A DNA stretch of 64,000 bases from Nymphaea colorata (Eukaryota; Streptophyta; Magnoliopsida; Nymphaeales; Nymphaeaceae): assembly GCF_008831285.2 (NCBI RefSeq), contig NC_045142.1, positions 1,617,001-1,681,000 on the forward strand. The letters are read 5' to 3'. Below, piece by piece: positions 36,357 to 47,846 of the stretch (position 1 is the first letter of the stretch; the number at the start of each line of letters is the position of its first letter). The position numbers and the translations under genes were made by a program. The notes under the pieces were generated by a model. It had not been told where the DNA came from, did no database searches, and saw only the letters and a list, made by a program, of their open reading frames with translations.

Positions 36357-36645
36357 CTTACAAATCCTTGCGGGCAAAGAAAATGGGAAAGGCCGTTCCA
36401 ATTAGCGCCACTGCCACGGCTCCGGCAATCAAATAGTTGGTGCTATCCGCCGACACGTCTCCGAAGGCGCAGACCACCGTCGACGTTCTCTTCCCTTCCC
36501 GCACGGCCGCTCGTTGTGGCACGTGGAGTCCAATGTGGGCATCGCGGCGCGGGACGGCACAGACAAAAGCTGGTCCGGTGACATGTCTCGAGAGTTCCGG
36601 CGACTTGGCCGGAACAAGGGTCGTCGGTTGAGTTGCAGCGGCCAT
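36100..36645 (-). CDS. plastid DnaJ-type zinc-finger membrane protein, two exons
   Basis: A small chloroplast-targeted protein of the DnaJ/Hsp40 cysteine-rich superfamily, resembling Arabidopsis ENA (At3g17668) as I recall it. Exon 1 is 36,362-36,645 and exon 2 is 36,100-36,238; the intron has GT..AG ends and contains a TA/GA microsatellite. Unspliced, the frame stops three bases into the intron, so exon 2 is easily missed. The joined product is 140 aa: a Ser/Thr/Arg/Pro-rich transit-like N-terminus to about residue 60, the block VSADSTNYLIAGAVAVALIG with one membrane segment, then CPECDGAGF and CPRCNGLGK, the two CxxCxGxG-like zinc knuckles. Two such knuckles without a J domain suggest a thiol/chaperone role in plastid membranes, which is inference. 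It converges on the CNGC gene. Confidence 0.85.
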
Positions 36646-37970
36646 TTTTCGTCTCCCACTGGGGCGGGCGCTCGAGTCGAGATCACGGAGATGAGTTACT
36701 CCCCTTGTGGGGTGTTTTTATGCAAGCCCCCAGTGGATATTGGATAAGCCCACGCCAGCGATGCCTGTGTGCTCTGCGGATAAGGGACGCGCCACGTCGC
36801 AAGATAATTGTGTTAGGGGTGGGCCCACTTGATCTCGGCCGTGAGATTGCTTCACCCGACGCCAGCTGTTTGTTTTCTCGATAAAATGACAACAATGGGC
36901 CTCAAGATTTGTGTTGTGGCCAGAGACTTAAAACAGAGCATGAGTTAACAGAATTTGGACCGTAGGATCCCACTACGTGTCACCTTGACAAACATATACG
37001 TCCGTTTATACGTAATATATTTATGTAATTACCATCTATACGCGCGCGCAAAGTGAGCCTGAGAATCTCTCTTAATGGTGAAGAGCCAAGCCTATTCATG
37101 AATTCAATTACGGGAGATTCTTGACATAAAACTATGCGCCGCAGTATAGAGCGCCGTCTGGGGCCTCATAAAAACTCCATGACAGTCTTGGCTTATCTCT
37201 TTCTCGTTGCATGTATGTCCTGTAAAGATCGCTCTACGGTACATCTATCAAACGACCTCTACAGATCGCGAGAGGGTTGCGGGTGGGATGGTAATTGGGA
37301 TAAACGAATAACTGCCAGGTGTTGAAGGTGGTTCAGGAACTGTGGGGCCCGTGAAATAAGGGTGCGTGTCGATTGGGCAGGTTGAGGTTGAGGATCTGCC
37401 GAGCCTGACTGCCACGCGTCACACGACAAGTGGCCTTCAAGGAAAGATTTTTGGAATTTACTTTTGTTTTTTACCCGATATATATATATACACACACAAA
37501 CTTTTTTAAATTCATTTTTGAGATCTTCCTTTTTTTTTTTGAGATCTAGATGGCTCTGTTGGAAATCAATCCTGGAGCGGATTTACTGGACTTGGTAGAA
37601 TTCAAATTGTTTGTAAATGTGGTAATAACTAATAAGGGTTTAAAGACAGGTTTGTTTGTGTGACTTCTCACTTTTTCTTGTGAAAATTCAATTCTATTGC
37701 ATCTGAAATGCCTTGATATACTTTTGAGGGGAGTCGGTGGTAAAAGTTCAGCCATTAGTTTAATTTTTATAGGTACTATTTTTTATAGGCGTACCTTTTA
37801 TTATCTAATGTCAATGTTATCTACCCAATTGAAACGTGTTTGCTGCCATTTTAGTTTTCATGCCTTAAGGGATTTTTAAATTTTTATACGTATTATTTTT
37901 ATACCTCAACGCTCAATGTTAATTTTTAATATTATCTACCCCAACTGGGTCAATACCCCCCACCTTAGAC
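36646..37970. other. intergenic region
   Basis: The first 300 bases are GC-rich promoter-like sequence of the minus-strand gene. The rest, to the 41-bp repeats, is AT-rich and holds no recognisable gene. Confidence 0.6.
36715..36722 (-). promoter_or_regulatory. TATA-like box of the zinc-finger gene
   Basis: CATAAAAA on the minus strand, about 70 bases before the start codon. A CACGTC core (G-box/ABRE-like) lies further upstream at about 36,793-36,798. Motif matches only. Confidence 0.4.
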
Positions 37971-38250
37971 AAAAATGGTTTTAAGTGGTAAAAAATAAAC
38001 ATACTTTAAACAAAAATGGTTTTAAGTGGCGAACAATTTACATTTGGATAAACCGGGTTCGCTTCGAGAAAACCGGGTCCCGGGTCGGCCCAACTACAAG
38101 TTGCACTACTTACACTTACACATACGTGTAAAAAATAAACATACTTTAAACAAAAATGGTTTTAAATGGCAAAAAATAAACATACTTTAAACAAAAATGG
38201 TTTTAAATGGCAAAAAATAAACATACTTTAAATAGAAATGGTTTTAAGTG
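37971..38250. repeat. 41-bp tandem repeat array
   Basis: Units contain ATGGTTTTAAATGGC and AAAAAATAAACATACTTTAA. The first stands at 37,971. After a break of unrelated GC-richer sequence (38,030-38,128), two full units and a partial one run into the left arm of the large inverted repeat. About two inverted copies stand at the matching outer end of the right arm (45,100-45,174). Confidence 0.85.
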
Positions 38251-41200
38251 GCAAAACCACATAATAAGATGCAAAAAGGAAACCCATAAACAAGAACAGC
38301 ATAATTCAAATTTCAAGTATGAGAAACCAACAAGAAATTAGTCAGAAGACAAGACGCTAAAGTTATAGGTAAACCAACATAATCAAGATGCATTAATATA
38401 AGCATTCCTAGGTCTATATTGAAACATATAGTTAATATTTAGGCATTGCTCAACCCATGCTTTGGTTACTCCTGGTGAGGGCACCAGGAACAACCGAAGC
38501 TCATACCGACAGGTCGGGTCCCATTTCACATTTCTTTTATCCAATATTTTAAAACATAGGCATGTATATCTTTCCAAATTAGCCTATCATGTGCTGTCAA
38601 AAGTTTTCATATATAAACAAGTGTTCAGATGAAGCTTTGCCCAAAACAATCTGAAGCTCTATTCTTAAGTCAAAAACGGTGAGTTGAGTTCAAGCTTGGC
38701 TACCCCAGCTTGACTTGTGCTCCAACAGCCCTAGCTCCCTCAAACACAGCTAATGTGCTCAGTTATGAATAGTAAATTGTGATTTAGATTTACATTAATA
38801 ACATTCAAGAGCTAGGTAACCCGCCACTTATTTCAGCTCCCATCTAGCAGTCAAAGAAAGTAAGTTTGTCATGTTTGGAAATTGTGAATTTCTAAAACTG
38901 TTAATTGTGAAGCATTTGAGATCGTGAAGTCTAAAACGTTCTTTGAACATATAAAGTCCAATTATCCAAGTCAATCTATGAATCTAACTAGATTTGGTTG
39001 AAAAGGTATTTGGAGATGCAATCTAGATGACTCAATAGGTCGAGAAGGAAATCATGGGAAGAAAAAATATCGAGAGACAAAATCTAGTTGGCTCAACAGA
39101 TTGCAAATGAAATCATTACTCAGTCGGTCATGTTGCCTAGAAAACATGAGTTAATTGAGGAAGCTGCTGGGTGCTTTCAACAAGAAAGAGGGAAGTCAAT
39201 CTGATGACCTTGGAGTGCCTCATAAATCCAGCAAAAAAATCTCAAATACTAATGTTAAAAAAATTGTTGATGACCATCATGGAAATCTTGTAACCAGCTC
39301 TCCTAAAATGGAGAGGATTGAGTTGAAACTCCACTATATTAAGAAGAAGCTTGTCACATGGTATGGCATGGTGGAAGTACCTTTCTGTAATTATTTTTTT
39401 CTAAACTCTATGTTAGTCTAAGCTCTAGATTGTGTAGAGGAATCACTATATAAATGGGTTGTTCAAGAAAATGGGAACTTTATTACCAGAGTGTCTTATG
39501 GTCATGTGTACTGTCCTGTCATTTCGATATTTTGATAGCGGTAACTCTGATGGATGGCCATTTATTACAATGGTGGTGTCTCCTAGAAAGTTAACCTGCT
39601 AGTCTTCAAAGAAGAGAAGCTCCACTCTTTTGTTTGACTGGTGTTTTGGACTCTTAATATGCATTCTCTCATAAAATACTTAGAATTTTTTTATTTGATA
39701 CAGTACTTTACCACATGTAGAAGACTTGAAGTGTATTGGATAAGTAAAAATTTAGACTGATAACTGTGTGTCTTTTCACTTGTGAAATTTGGGAAACATA
39801 CCTACCAAAATGTTCCTTCCCCCCAACATTGTTTTCATTTGGACTCCTGATTTGCCATGTTGCAACATGGAATCTTCAAAGGAGAATTGCAAAAACAAGC
39901 TAACAGATCAGACAAAAACTTAATAGCTTTTCTTTATTTAGTCAAAGCACAGACAGATAAATTAAATTTTGGGTGTATGAATTTCTTTTTTCTATTTTGG
40001 TAGCCTTATTGTTGTGTGAATTTCTTATAAAATTTTATAGTTTGTCGCTTCAGTGTCAAATAAAAGAATTGGGAAAAGGAAAAACAAAAAGAAAAACTGA
40101 ATATACTGCTCAACATATTCAATAAGATGCCAATGAATTTATATCGGGTATGCTTTTATTGAAAAATTGCAACAAGTTTTATCCTCACTGAACTTCTTAT
40201 TCGCTTTTAGAATCTCACAATGTATGGCTGTATTCCCAAGTTCTTCAAAATATTCCTTCAATATTTAACAGCTCCTTATATATCCTCTATTTTTCCTGCT
40301 CCTTCTTGCAGCTAAGGCATTCATTTCTGAGGAAGGTGATGTCCCAAAGGATCAACATGACAAAACAGAACTTAATTGTTCAAGACAGTTCTTCTTCAAT
40401 AGCAACCTCAGGCAGCACAACATCCACAGTGTCAGTAGAGATCTGCAGGTCCCATTTTCTTAGTGCATCTGATCTGAAATCTGGTGCAGTGACCACAAAA
40501 ACTGCTTGCAGTCTCTGCAATGGGTTATGCTGCAAACCCTAGGAAGAACCAACTGCTGATCAAGAAGTTGGACATTGGAGAGAGAGTGAACATGTGGCTC
40601 GATTCCATGAGAGCTTTGTCACCAACAAGCACCAAACCTGTTCCTCCTCTTGTAGTTGATGACAAACAGGCAGGTTCCCTTTTATCTGATTCTCTCTCTT
40701 ATAGAATGAATCGTCCAATTTGATTCCAAATCAAATTGGTAGCCAACAGGTCCAGTCTCTGATTTACCATACGATGTCATGCACTATTTATTTCTTTTCT
40801 ATTATTCTTTTTCTTTTTTAATTCTACTTTGCATCTTTTTTTATGTGCACAAGTTATTTTTTGGAGAATTCGTCAACCAATGCACCGATTTAGCAACTCA
40901 ATGTTTGGGTGAGTTGGAGAGACTCTTACTCTTTGTTCTTCTAGAGTCGCTACCAGCGAAAAACTATTGCCATTTCTGCATGTCAATGGAATTTAGATAG
41001 ACAGGGTGCAAGTAAACGTTGGGTTGCATAATTAATATGAGAAAGGGAGCCATCTGCCTGCTTAGGCATAGTGTAACATGTCAGGTCTGGCGGCATGTTA
41101 GTCCTATGTGATCGGTTCGATCGCCGTTGGCATTATTATATCCCTGAGGGAAAGTTAGAAGAGGGGAAGCTACTATACTAGTTGATATATAGCGGAGGCT

Positions 41201-41668
41201 CCACCTTAAGCCTTGGATTTCTCCATGGAGAAGGGAGAGTGAGAGGAGGGAATTTCGGCGAGTACCTGGTGTGAAAGGCACAAGAGAAGCAATGTACTAG
41301 TTGACATATAGGGTAGACTCCACCTCAAACATTGACACAGCCTTCATGGAGAAGGGAGAAAGTAGTGTGTGCTAATTGCATGGTTAATTAGCTATCCTAA
41401 GCACGTAAATATGTGAATCGTATGGATTGTTCATGAGCTCTCCCCGCCCAATCAATTTCATTAATAGCTCATACGGTGTTACCCTGAAGAGTCACTTTCC
41501 AGAGTCAAGGTACTTACTATTATTTTTCTTTTTTGCATTACACACTACTGAACTTGATTACAAGTTAAATTCATCGAAGCGTTCTTAATAGCATGGCTGA
41601 AGATCCACCCTTTATATAAGGTACGGATGTTTGCTTGTAAGCTGCATGTGCTCCGTCGCACCTGCAGA
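38175..41668 (+). repeat. left arm of a giant inverted repeat
   Basis: About 3.49 kb whose reverse complement forms 41,719-45,174. In the inner 3 kb, paired positions sum to 83,387 without drift, so there is no net length change there. By eye, inner frames are identical in both arms (for example 40,306-40,542 and 42,845-43,081). The outer 600 bases carry many substitutions and a 38-39-bp stretch, around 38,730-38,770, that the right arm lacks. Confidence 0.96.
39125..40690 (+). pseudogene. exon-like open stretches in the left arm, origin unknown
   Basis: At 39,155-39,421 an 88-codon ATG frame with a Lys/Ser-rich product, and at 40,306-40,723 overlapping frames with Ser/Thr-rich and Leu/Lys-rich segments (including ERVNMWLDSMRALSPT). 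A pyrimidine-tract CAG just before 40,312 looks like a splice acceptor and a GT after 40,670 like a donor, so this could be part of a host gene caught in the repeat. No family is recognised. No single intact gene can be built, and the same sequence is mirrored in the right arm. Confidence 0.3.
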
Positions 41669-41718
41669 AAGTAGTGGCATGTTTGTTCCAGAAGAAAAGA
41701 AACCATATACTCGGTCTA
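41669..41718. other. 50-bp unique spacer at the inverted-repeat centre
   Basis: The only non-palindromic sequence between the arms, flanked on both sides by CTGCAG. It would be the loop of a hairpin formed by either strand or by a read-through RNA. Confidence 0.95.
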
Positions 41719-44700
41719 TCTGCAGGTGCGACGGAGCACATGCAGCTTACAAGCAAACATCCGTACCTTATATAAAGGGTGGATCTTCAGCCATGCTATT
41801 AAGAACGCTTCGATGAATTTAACTTGTAATCAAGTTCAGTAGTGTGTAATGCAAAAAAGAAAAATAATAGTAAGTACCTTGACTCTGGAAAGTGACTCTT
41901 CAGGGTAACACCGTATGAGCTATTAATGAAATTGATTGGGCGGGGAGAGCTCATGAACAATCCATACGATTCACATATTTACGTGCTTAGGATAGCTAAT
42001 TAACCATGCAATTAGCACACACTACTTTCTCCCTTCTCCATGAAGGCTGTGTCAATGTTTGAGGTGGAGTCTACCCTATATGTCAACTAGTACATTGCTT
42101 CTCTTGTGCCTTTCACACCAGGTACTCGCCGAAATTCCCTCCTCTCACTCTCCCTTCTCCATGGAGAAATCCAAGGCTTAAGGTGGAGCCTCCGCTATAT
42201 ATCAACAAGTATAGTAGCTTCCCCTCTTCTAACTTTCCCTCAGGGATATAATAATGCCAACGGCGATCGAACCGATCACATAGGACTAACATGCCGCCAG
42301 ACCTGACATGTTACACTATGCCTAAGCAGGCAGATGGCTCCCTTTCTCATATTAATTATGCAACCCAACGTTTACTTGCACCCTGTCTATCTAAATTCCA
42401 TTGACATGCAGAAATGGCAATAGTTTTTCGCTGGTAGCGACTCTAGAAGAACAAAGAGTAAGAGTCTCTCCAACTCACCCAAACATTGAGTTGCTAAATC
42501 GGTGCATTGGTTGACGAATTCTCCAAAAAATAACTTGTGCACATAAAAAAAGATGCAAAGTAGAATTAAAAAAGAAAAAGAATAATAGAAAAGAAATAAA
42601 TAGTGCATGACATCGTATGGTAAATCAGAGACTGGACCTGTTGGCTACCAATTTGATTTGGAATCAAATTGGACGATTCATTCTATAAGAGAGAGAATCA
42701 GATAAAAGGGAACCTGCCTGTTTGTCATCAACTACAAGAGGAGGAACAGGTTTGGTGCTTGTTGGTGACAAAGCTCTCATGGAATCGAGCCACATGTTCA
42801 CTCTCTCTCCAATGTCCAACTTCTTGATCAGCAGTTGGTTCTTCCTAGGGTTTGCAGCATAACCCATTGCAGAGACTGCAAGCAGTTTTTGTGGTCACTG
42901 CACCAGATTTCAGATCAGATGCACTAAGAAAATGGGACCTGCAGATCTCTACTGACACTGTGGATGTTGTGCTGCCTGAGGTTGCTATTGAAGAAGAACT
43001 GTCTTGAACAATTAAGTTCTGTTTTGTCATGTTGATCCTTTGGGACATCACCTTCCTCAGAAATGAATGCCTTAGCTGCAAGAAGGAGCAGGAAAAATAG
43101 AGGATATATAAGGAGCTGTTAAATATTGAAGGAATATTTTGAAGAACTTGGGAATACAGCCATACATTGTGAGATTCTAAAAGCGAATAAGAAGTTCAGT
43201 GAGGATAAAACTTGTTGCAATTTTTCAATAAAAGCATACCCGATATAAATTCATTGGCATCTTATTGAATATGTTGAGCAGTATATTCAGTTTTTCTTTT
43301 TGTTTTTCCTTTTCCCAATTCTTTTATTTGACACTGAAGCGACAAACTATAAAATTTTATAAGAAATTCACACAACAATAAGGCTACCAAAATAGAAAAA
43401 AGAAATTCATACACCCAAAATTTAATTTATCTGTCTGTGCTTTGACTAAATAAAGAAAAGCTATTAAGTTTTTGTCTGATCTGTTAGCTTGTTTTTGCAA
43501 TTCTCCTTTGAAGATTCCATGTTGCAACATGGCAAATCAGGAGTCCAAATGAAAACAATGTTGGGGGGAAGGAACATTTTGGTAGGTATGTTTCCCAAAT
43601 TTCACAAGTGAAAAGACACACAGTTATCAGTCTAAATTTTTACTTATCCAATACACTTCAAGTCTTCTACATGTGGTAAAGTACTGTATCAAATAAAAAA
43701 ATTCTAAGTATTTTATGAGAGAATGCATATTAAGAGTCCAAAACACCAGTCAAACAAAAGAGTGGAGCTTCTCTTCTTTGAAGACTAGCAGGTTAACTTT
43801 CTAGGAGACACCACCATTGTAATAAATGGCCATCCATCAGAGTTACCGCTATCAAAATATCGAAATGACAGGACAGTACACATGACCATAAGACACTCTG
43901 GTAATAAAGTTCCCATTTTCTTGAACAACCCATTTATATAGTGATTCCTCTACACAATCTAGAGCTTAGACTAACATAGAGTTTAGAAAAAAATAATTAC
44001 AGAAAGGTACTTCCACCATGCCATACCATGTGACAAGCTTGTTCGTAATATAGTGGAGTTTCAACTCAATCCTCTCCATTTTAGGAGAGCTGGTTACAAG
44101 ATTTCCATGATGGTCATCAACAAATTTTTTAACATTAGTATTTGAGATTTTTTTGCTGGATTTATGAGGCACTCCAAGGTCATCAGATTGACTTCCCTCT
44201 TTCTTGTTGAAAGCACCCAGCAGCTTCCTCAATTAACTCATGTTTTCTAGGCAACATGACCGACTGAGTAATGATTTCATTTGCAATCTGTTGAGCCAAC
44301 TAGATTTTGTCTCTCGATATTTTTTCTTCCCATGATTTCCTTCTCGACCTATTGAGTCATCTAGATTGCATCTCCAAATACCTTTTCAACCAAATCTAGT
44401 TAGATTCATAGATTGACTTGGATAATTGGACTTTATATGTTCAAAGAACGTTTTAGACTTCACGATCTCAAATGCTTCACAATTAACAGTTTTAGAAATT
44501 CACAATTTCCAAACATGACAAACTTACTTTCTTTGACTGCTAGATGGGAGCTGAAATAAGTGGCGGGTTACCTAGCTCTTGAATGTTATTAATGTAAATC
44601 TAAATCACAATTTACATAGGGCTGTTGGAGCACAAGTCAAGCTGGGGTAGCCAAGCTTGAACTCAACTCACCGTTTTTTACTTAAGAATAGAGCTTCAGA

Positions 44701-45174
44701 TTGTTTTGGGCAAAGCTTCATCTGAACACTTGTTTATATATGAAAACTTTTGACAGCAAATGATGGCTAATTTGGAAAGATAGACATGCCTATGTTTTAA
44801 AATATTGGATAAAAGAAATGGAAAATTGGACCCGACCTGTCGGTATGAGCTTCAGTTGTTCCTGGAGCCCTCACCAAGAGTAACCAAAGCATGGGTTGAG
44901 CAATGCCTAAATATTAACTATATGTTTCAATATAGACCTAGGAATGCCTATATTAATGCATCTTGATTATGTTGGTTTACCTATAACTTTAGCGTCTTGT
45001 CTTCTGACTAATTTCTTGTTGGTTTCTCGTACTTGAAATTTGAATTATGCTGTTCTTGTTTATGGGTTTCCTTTTTGCATCTTATTATGTGGTTTTGCCA
45101 CTTAAAACCATTTCTATTTAAAGTATGTTTATTTTTTGCCATTTAAAACCATTTTTGTTTAAAGTATGTTTATT
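41719..45174 (-). repeat. right arm of the giant inverted repeat
   Basis: Reverse complement of 38,175-41,668. It has the mirrored exon-like frames on the minus strand (43,966-44,232; 42,845-43,081; 42,664-42,867). Differences from the left arm include three bases near 44,040-44,052 and one at about 42,208. The outer end stops in the 41-bp repeat motif, after which the flanks differ. Confidence 0.96.
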
Positions 45175-45290
45175 AACGTTTACACCAGTTAATCGAGTTA
45201 ATGCTTACCCAAGTTAACGTTAAACGATGCAGCACCTAAAAGAGTTAAAAAGATTAAACGAGTTGATTTCGAACTCAATTTTGTATAGTG

Positions 45291-45432
45291 AAGCCGAGCT
45301 CGAGTTTTTTTTATCCAGTCGAGCTTGACCTGGCCAAGCTCAAGCTTGCCACAAGAAGCTCGACTTGAGTTCAAGCCGAGCTCGAGTTTTTTTTTATCCA
45401 GTCGAGCTTGACCTGGCCAATCTCGAGCTTGA
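45291..45432. repeat. about 82-bp tandem duplication
   Basis: Two copies of a unit starting AAGCCGAGCTCGAGTTTTTT and including ATCCAGTCGAGCTTGACCTG. The GAGCTCGAG/CTCGAGCTTG words make it locally self-complementary. Confidence 0.85.
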
Positions 45433-45643
45433 AACAGCTAGTGTGCAGCCCTGATGATCTCAATCAATTTTTTAATTATTCTCTTCTTTGTTTTGTGATT
45501 CAATGAATTCGCACTACTCCAGCATCAAATGAAATCCCCGGGTTTAGCTCTTTCATCTTCAAGGCGTCTGCGTACTTTTGACTTAGCGCAAGGATTTAAT
45601 GCATACCGCCTTTGACCAGTTATTGACCCAACCAGCAACGTCG

Positions 45644-45661
45644 GCCGCCGGCGCCGGCGGC
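45644..45661. repeat. 18-bp GC-only palindrome
   Basis: GCCGCCGGCGCCGGCGGC is a perfect palindrome in otherwise AT-rich DNA. Confidence 0.9.
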
Positions 45662-46692
45662 TGCTACAGCATTGTCATCCTCATCATTTTTTGTACTTTA
45701 CATAAGAACCTTTTACAAAGGCACTTTGACCTTTTTTATCATGATCAGCTCCAAATGCAGCGGGTGAGACCTGAGAAACAGAAGCTTTCCGCTTAGCTCT
45801 ATGCTATTAAGGTTCAAGGCTTGTTTTTGGGGATGAGTAGTGGCAGTACCACTATTTGTGGTTCCGTATCCAAGGACTCAAGCCGATGAAATGGTGTGTA
45901 CGCATCAACCAGCTCGATCAACTACGCTATGTCCTTCGAAACTCTTTAAATATGCAGCCGGAGTTGGCCTGAATCAGAGGCCAACCCGAGATGACATTTC
46001 TTCAGCTTTCTTAAAATTTTTAAAAGGAAGGCAATGTGGGCAATCTTCAGATATTCATTTCTATTTCTTTGAAAAAACCAAGGGCGCCGGGGCCCTAGCC
46101 CATTGGTTTCAGCTCCAACCCTCGTTTAAGAAAGAAAGAAAGAAGAAATATCTTCAAACAGATATTCAACTACACCCTTATAAAATGAGTGGGAAATAGC
46201 AAGGTAGTAGGTTTGACAGATGGGTCCAATTTGGCTTGAGGGTTTTGTTATCTGAGCTTTTAATGCATCCACCCTTCACCAAGTCAAGCCTTAGCTCAAC
46301 TGAGGTTTGAATCCCATTAATGGTGGTCAAACAGAGCCCTCCTTCTGTTTATCAAACAGAAGGCTTTGAGATCTTTTGATTGCATTCAGTAAGTCTTCTA
46401 GATCCAATCAGTCATATGGACCACTTTCTCTCTCCACTCTTTTCCTTTATGAATATAGATCCACTCTAAACTTTGATCAACATCAAACAAAATGAGGCTG
46501 TATACTTTTAGAAAACATTGGATCAAACTCAGGTCCCCCAATTAAGAAGCTTCCAACAGAAATTTTGGTCAAGCACATGTAAACATTCATTATCAAGCTT
46601 TCGTATTGAACATCGCTAGGAATGTCGATGCATCGAATTCGGATTGAGTATACCGTTTATGATATCTTGTTCATCAGATGCTCATATATTTG

Positions 46693-47080
46693 GATTCGAA
46701 TGCGAACGAAGAAAAGTCTACACCATACTTGAATCTGAATTTCAAATTCAATCTAAATCTGTTAGGGATCCAAACTTTTAAATTCACAACCAATCTCAGA
46801 TTCTACTTGTTAGTACACAACCGAACACTAACCTCATTATTATATATTAAAGATCTGACTGTGATGTGAACTTTTTATAAATCCGATATATGAACACACA
46901 CGTCTGTTGTATCTTTTGAATGCAAACGAAGAAAAGTCTATACCATATCTGAATTTTAAATTCAATCTAAATTTGTCTAGGACCCAACTTTTAAATTCAC
47001 AACCGATCCCAGATTTGACTTGTAGATACACAACTGAACGCTAACCGCATTATTATAATTTAAAATCTGACTTTTGAAAT
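46693..47080. repeat. diverged tandem duplication, about 222-bp offset
   Basis: The segment with CGAACGAAGAAAAGTCTA, TTTTAAATTCACAACC and CATTATTATA recurs 222 bases later in the same order with scattered substitutions. Confidence 0.85.
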
Positions 47081-47394
47081 GCACAAATATTGGATGCAGG
47101 ATGTTCATTTGAAGTGATTGAACTTGAATATGAACCGGACTGAATGTCATTTTTTAAATCAAAATCAGATCCAATTTTTAAATTGGATCTTAGATTTTTA
47201 CCATATCTGAAAAAAGTTCTGTCTAATATCGAAATCCAACACACAAACAAGTCTATTCACTTACCAGCAGTATGCAATCAGTTTTTTCTTCTTTCTTTTT
47301 TTTTTTCAATAACAAGAAAACCACTCTTTAGAGTGAGAGACTTGGTTGCACTAATTTAACGTGTCGAACTCATGGTCGCTTGTGATGAAGGCTC

Positions 47395-47516
47395 CTCTGT
47401 TAGTTGGTAACCATGAGAAGATAGAAAATTTAAAAGATTCATCTAACAGAAGGCCCTTTCTTTAGTGGGTAACCATGAAGAAATAGAAAATTTAAATGAT
47501 TCATCCAACGGAAGCT
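47395..47516. repeat. 62-bp tandem duplication
   Basis: Two copies of a unit containing GGTAACCATGA, ATAGAAAATTTAAA and GATTCATC. Confidence 0.85.
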
Positions 47517-47803
47517 TACATGTTAAGGAAGATGAGCAGAAGCCCTCTGTTGAATAAGAAAACAAATGAGACCAGTTTGCCGTAAGAGAAAAAAAAGTCA
47601 TAATCCAGCTTTATTAAAAAGAAGAGGCACTACGGGAGGTGGTGAATGTGTCCGTTTGACCTACAAGACAGCGACAGATCTCTCCCTCTCTTAAGCCTCT
47701 GGTTTTGAAGTTAGATTTCGTGCTTAAAGAAACTTCTTTTCTAGTATAAACACAAGCGAAACTACAGAGGAAAGCACCTTTCATGGACTCACCAACCACA
47801 AAT

Positions 47804-47846
47804 CTCTCTCTCTCTCTCTCACATACACACACACACACACACACAG
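47804..47846. repeat. (CT)n(CA)n microsatellite
   Basis: CT repeats change to CA repeats in one run. Confidence 0.95.

Noticed and set aside
36437-36747. Plus-strand frames over the zinc-finger gene
   Set aside because: Antisense to a gene with clear domains and splice sites.
37971-38250. CRISPR-like regular repeats
   Set aside because: The 41-bp units are continuous, with no unique spacers, and the DNA is plant nuclear.
38175-45174. Treating the palindrome as a pure assembly artefact
   Set aside because: The arms differ by substitutions and a 38-39-bp indel and have a unique spacer and different flanks; read support is still needed.
45840-46199. 119-codon frame after the palindrome
   Set aside because: Starts at GTG, no recognisable domain, no gene-like flanks.
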